Source of the DNA: Myxococcales bacterium
Lineage (GTDB): Bacteria; Myxococcota; Polyangia; Polyangiales; Polyangiaceae
NCBI GenBank assembly: GCA_020430865.1
Contig: JAGQIY010000196.1
Coordinates: forward strand, 1-14,890
DNA: 14,890 bases
Direction: 5' to 3'
Position numbers and translations under genes: made by a program
Shown: piece after piece, positions 14,846-14,890 of the stretch
How positions within the stretch are numbered: the first letter of the stretch is position 1
How the letters are laid out: every line of letters begins with the position of its first letter
The notes under the pieces: model-generated
Databases searched by the model: none
Seen by the model: the letters and a program-made list of their open reading frames with translations, nothing else
Told to the model about the DNA's origin: nothing

Positions 14846-14890
14846 ATGTCCACCAAGAACAAGCTGGCCCTCGCCATCGCCACCGTTGCC
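14846..14890 (+). CDS. atpE: ATP synthase subunit c, 5' end only
   Basis: Only the first 15 codons are inside the window: MSTKNKLALAIATVA. The ATG has a strong AAGGAG at 14831-14836, nine bases upstream. The call rests on position after atpB in an Fo operon, where the proteolipid subunit c gene is expected. The basic start followed by a hydrophobic stretch fits either the first helix of subunit c or an N-terminal signal-like extension. The proton-binding carboxylate and the rest of the protein lie beyond the window. Confidence 0.6.
   Translation, partial: MSTKNKLALAIATVA

Overview
The window looks like chromosomal DNA of a high-GC, Gram-negative bacterium, most likely a myxobacterium-type organism (Myxococcota, perhaps the Polyangia side). 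This is an inference from the GC-rich codon use, the lipoprotein with a long Gly/Ala/Ser linker, the proline-rich outer-membrane-type protein, the multi-domain histidine kinases and an rpsD-rpoA-rplQ cluster next to unrelated housekeeping genes. No phage, IS, CRISPR, tRNA or rRNA was seen, and no stretch over 300 bases lacks a gene.

Layout. (1) 18-2451, plus strand: end of the ribosomal protein/RNA polymerase alpha operon, rpsD-rpoA-rplQ, closed by a clear hairpin terminator. The rpsD-rpoA gap is long and rich in hairpins. (2) 2559-5049, minus strand: an acylphosphatase gene followed 16 nt later by a 731-residue exported HEAT/TPR-like protein with one membrane helix and a disordered tail. (3) 5243-10636, plus strand: a soluble double-GAF histidine kinase, an orphan Fe-S (CCG-type) protein and a membrane HAMP histidine kinase, joined by a 0-nt junction and an 8-nt overlap, then a divergent RdgB/Ham1-family pyrophosphatase. 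(4) 10662-12932, minus strand: a GH5-type glycosidase lipoprotein, and upstream of it a proline-rich beta-barrel-like protein. (5) 13200-14890, plus strand: the start of an ATP synthase Fo operon, atpZ-atpI-atpB-(atpE). A recognisable promoter precedes atpZ, and an odd 212-nt gap with a 15-A run and a hairpin precedes atpE.

How the parts relate. Regions 1 and 5 are core translation, transcription and energy genes. The least explained unit is the kinase / Fe-S protein / kinase cassette in region 3: the spacing predicts translational coupling, there is no response regulator in the window, and the Fe-S protein has no dehydrogenase partner beside it. It is the best candidate here for an undescribed system, perhaps redox-linked signalling, but that role is inferred. 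Other points of note are a ribosome binding site placed in the loop of a perfect hairpin before the GH5 gene, and an RdgB homologue that has lost several family-defining residues.
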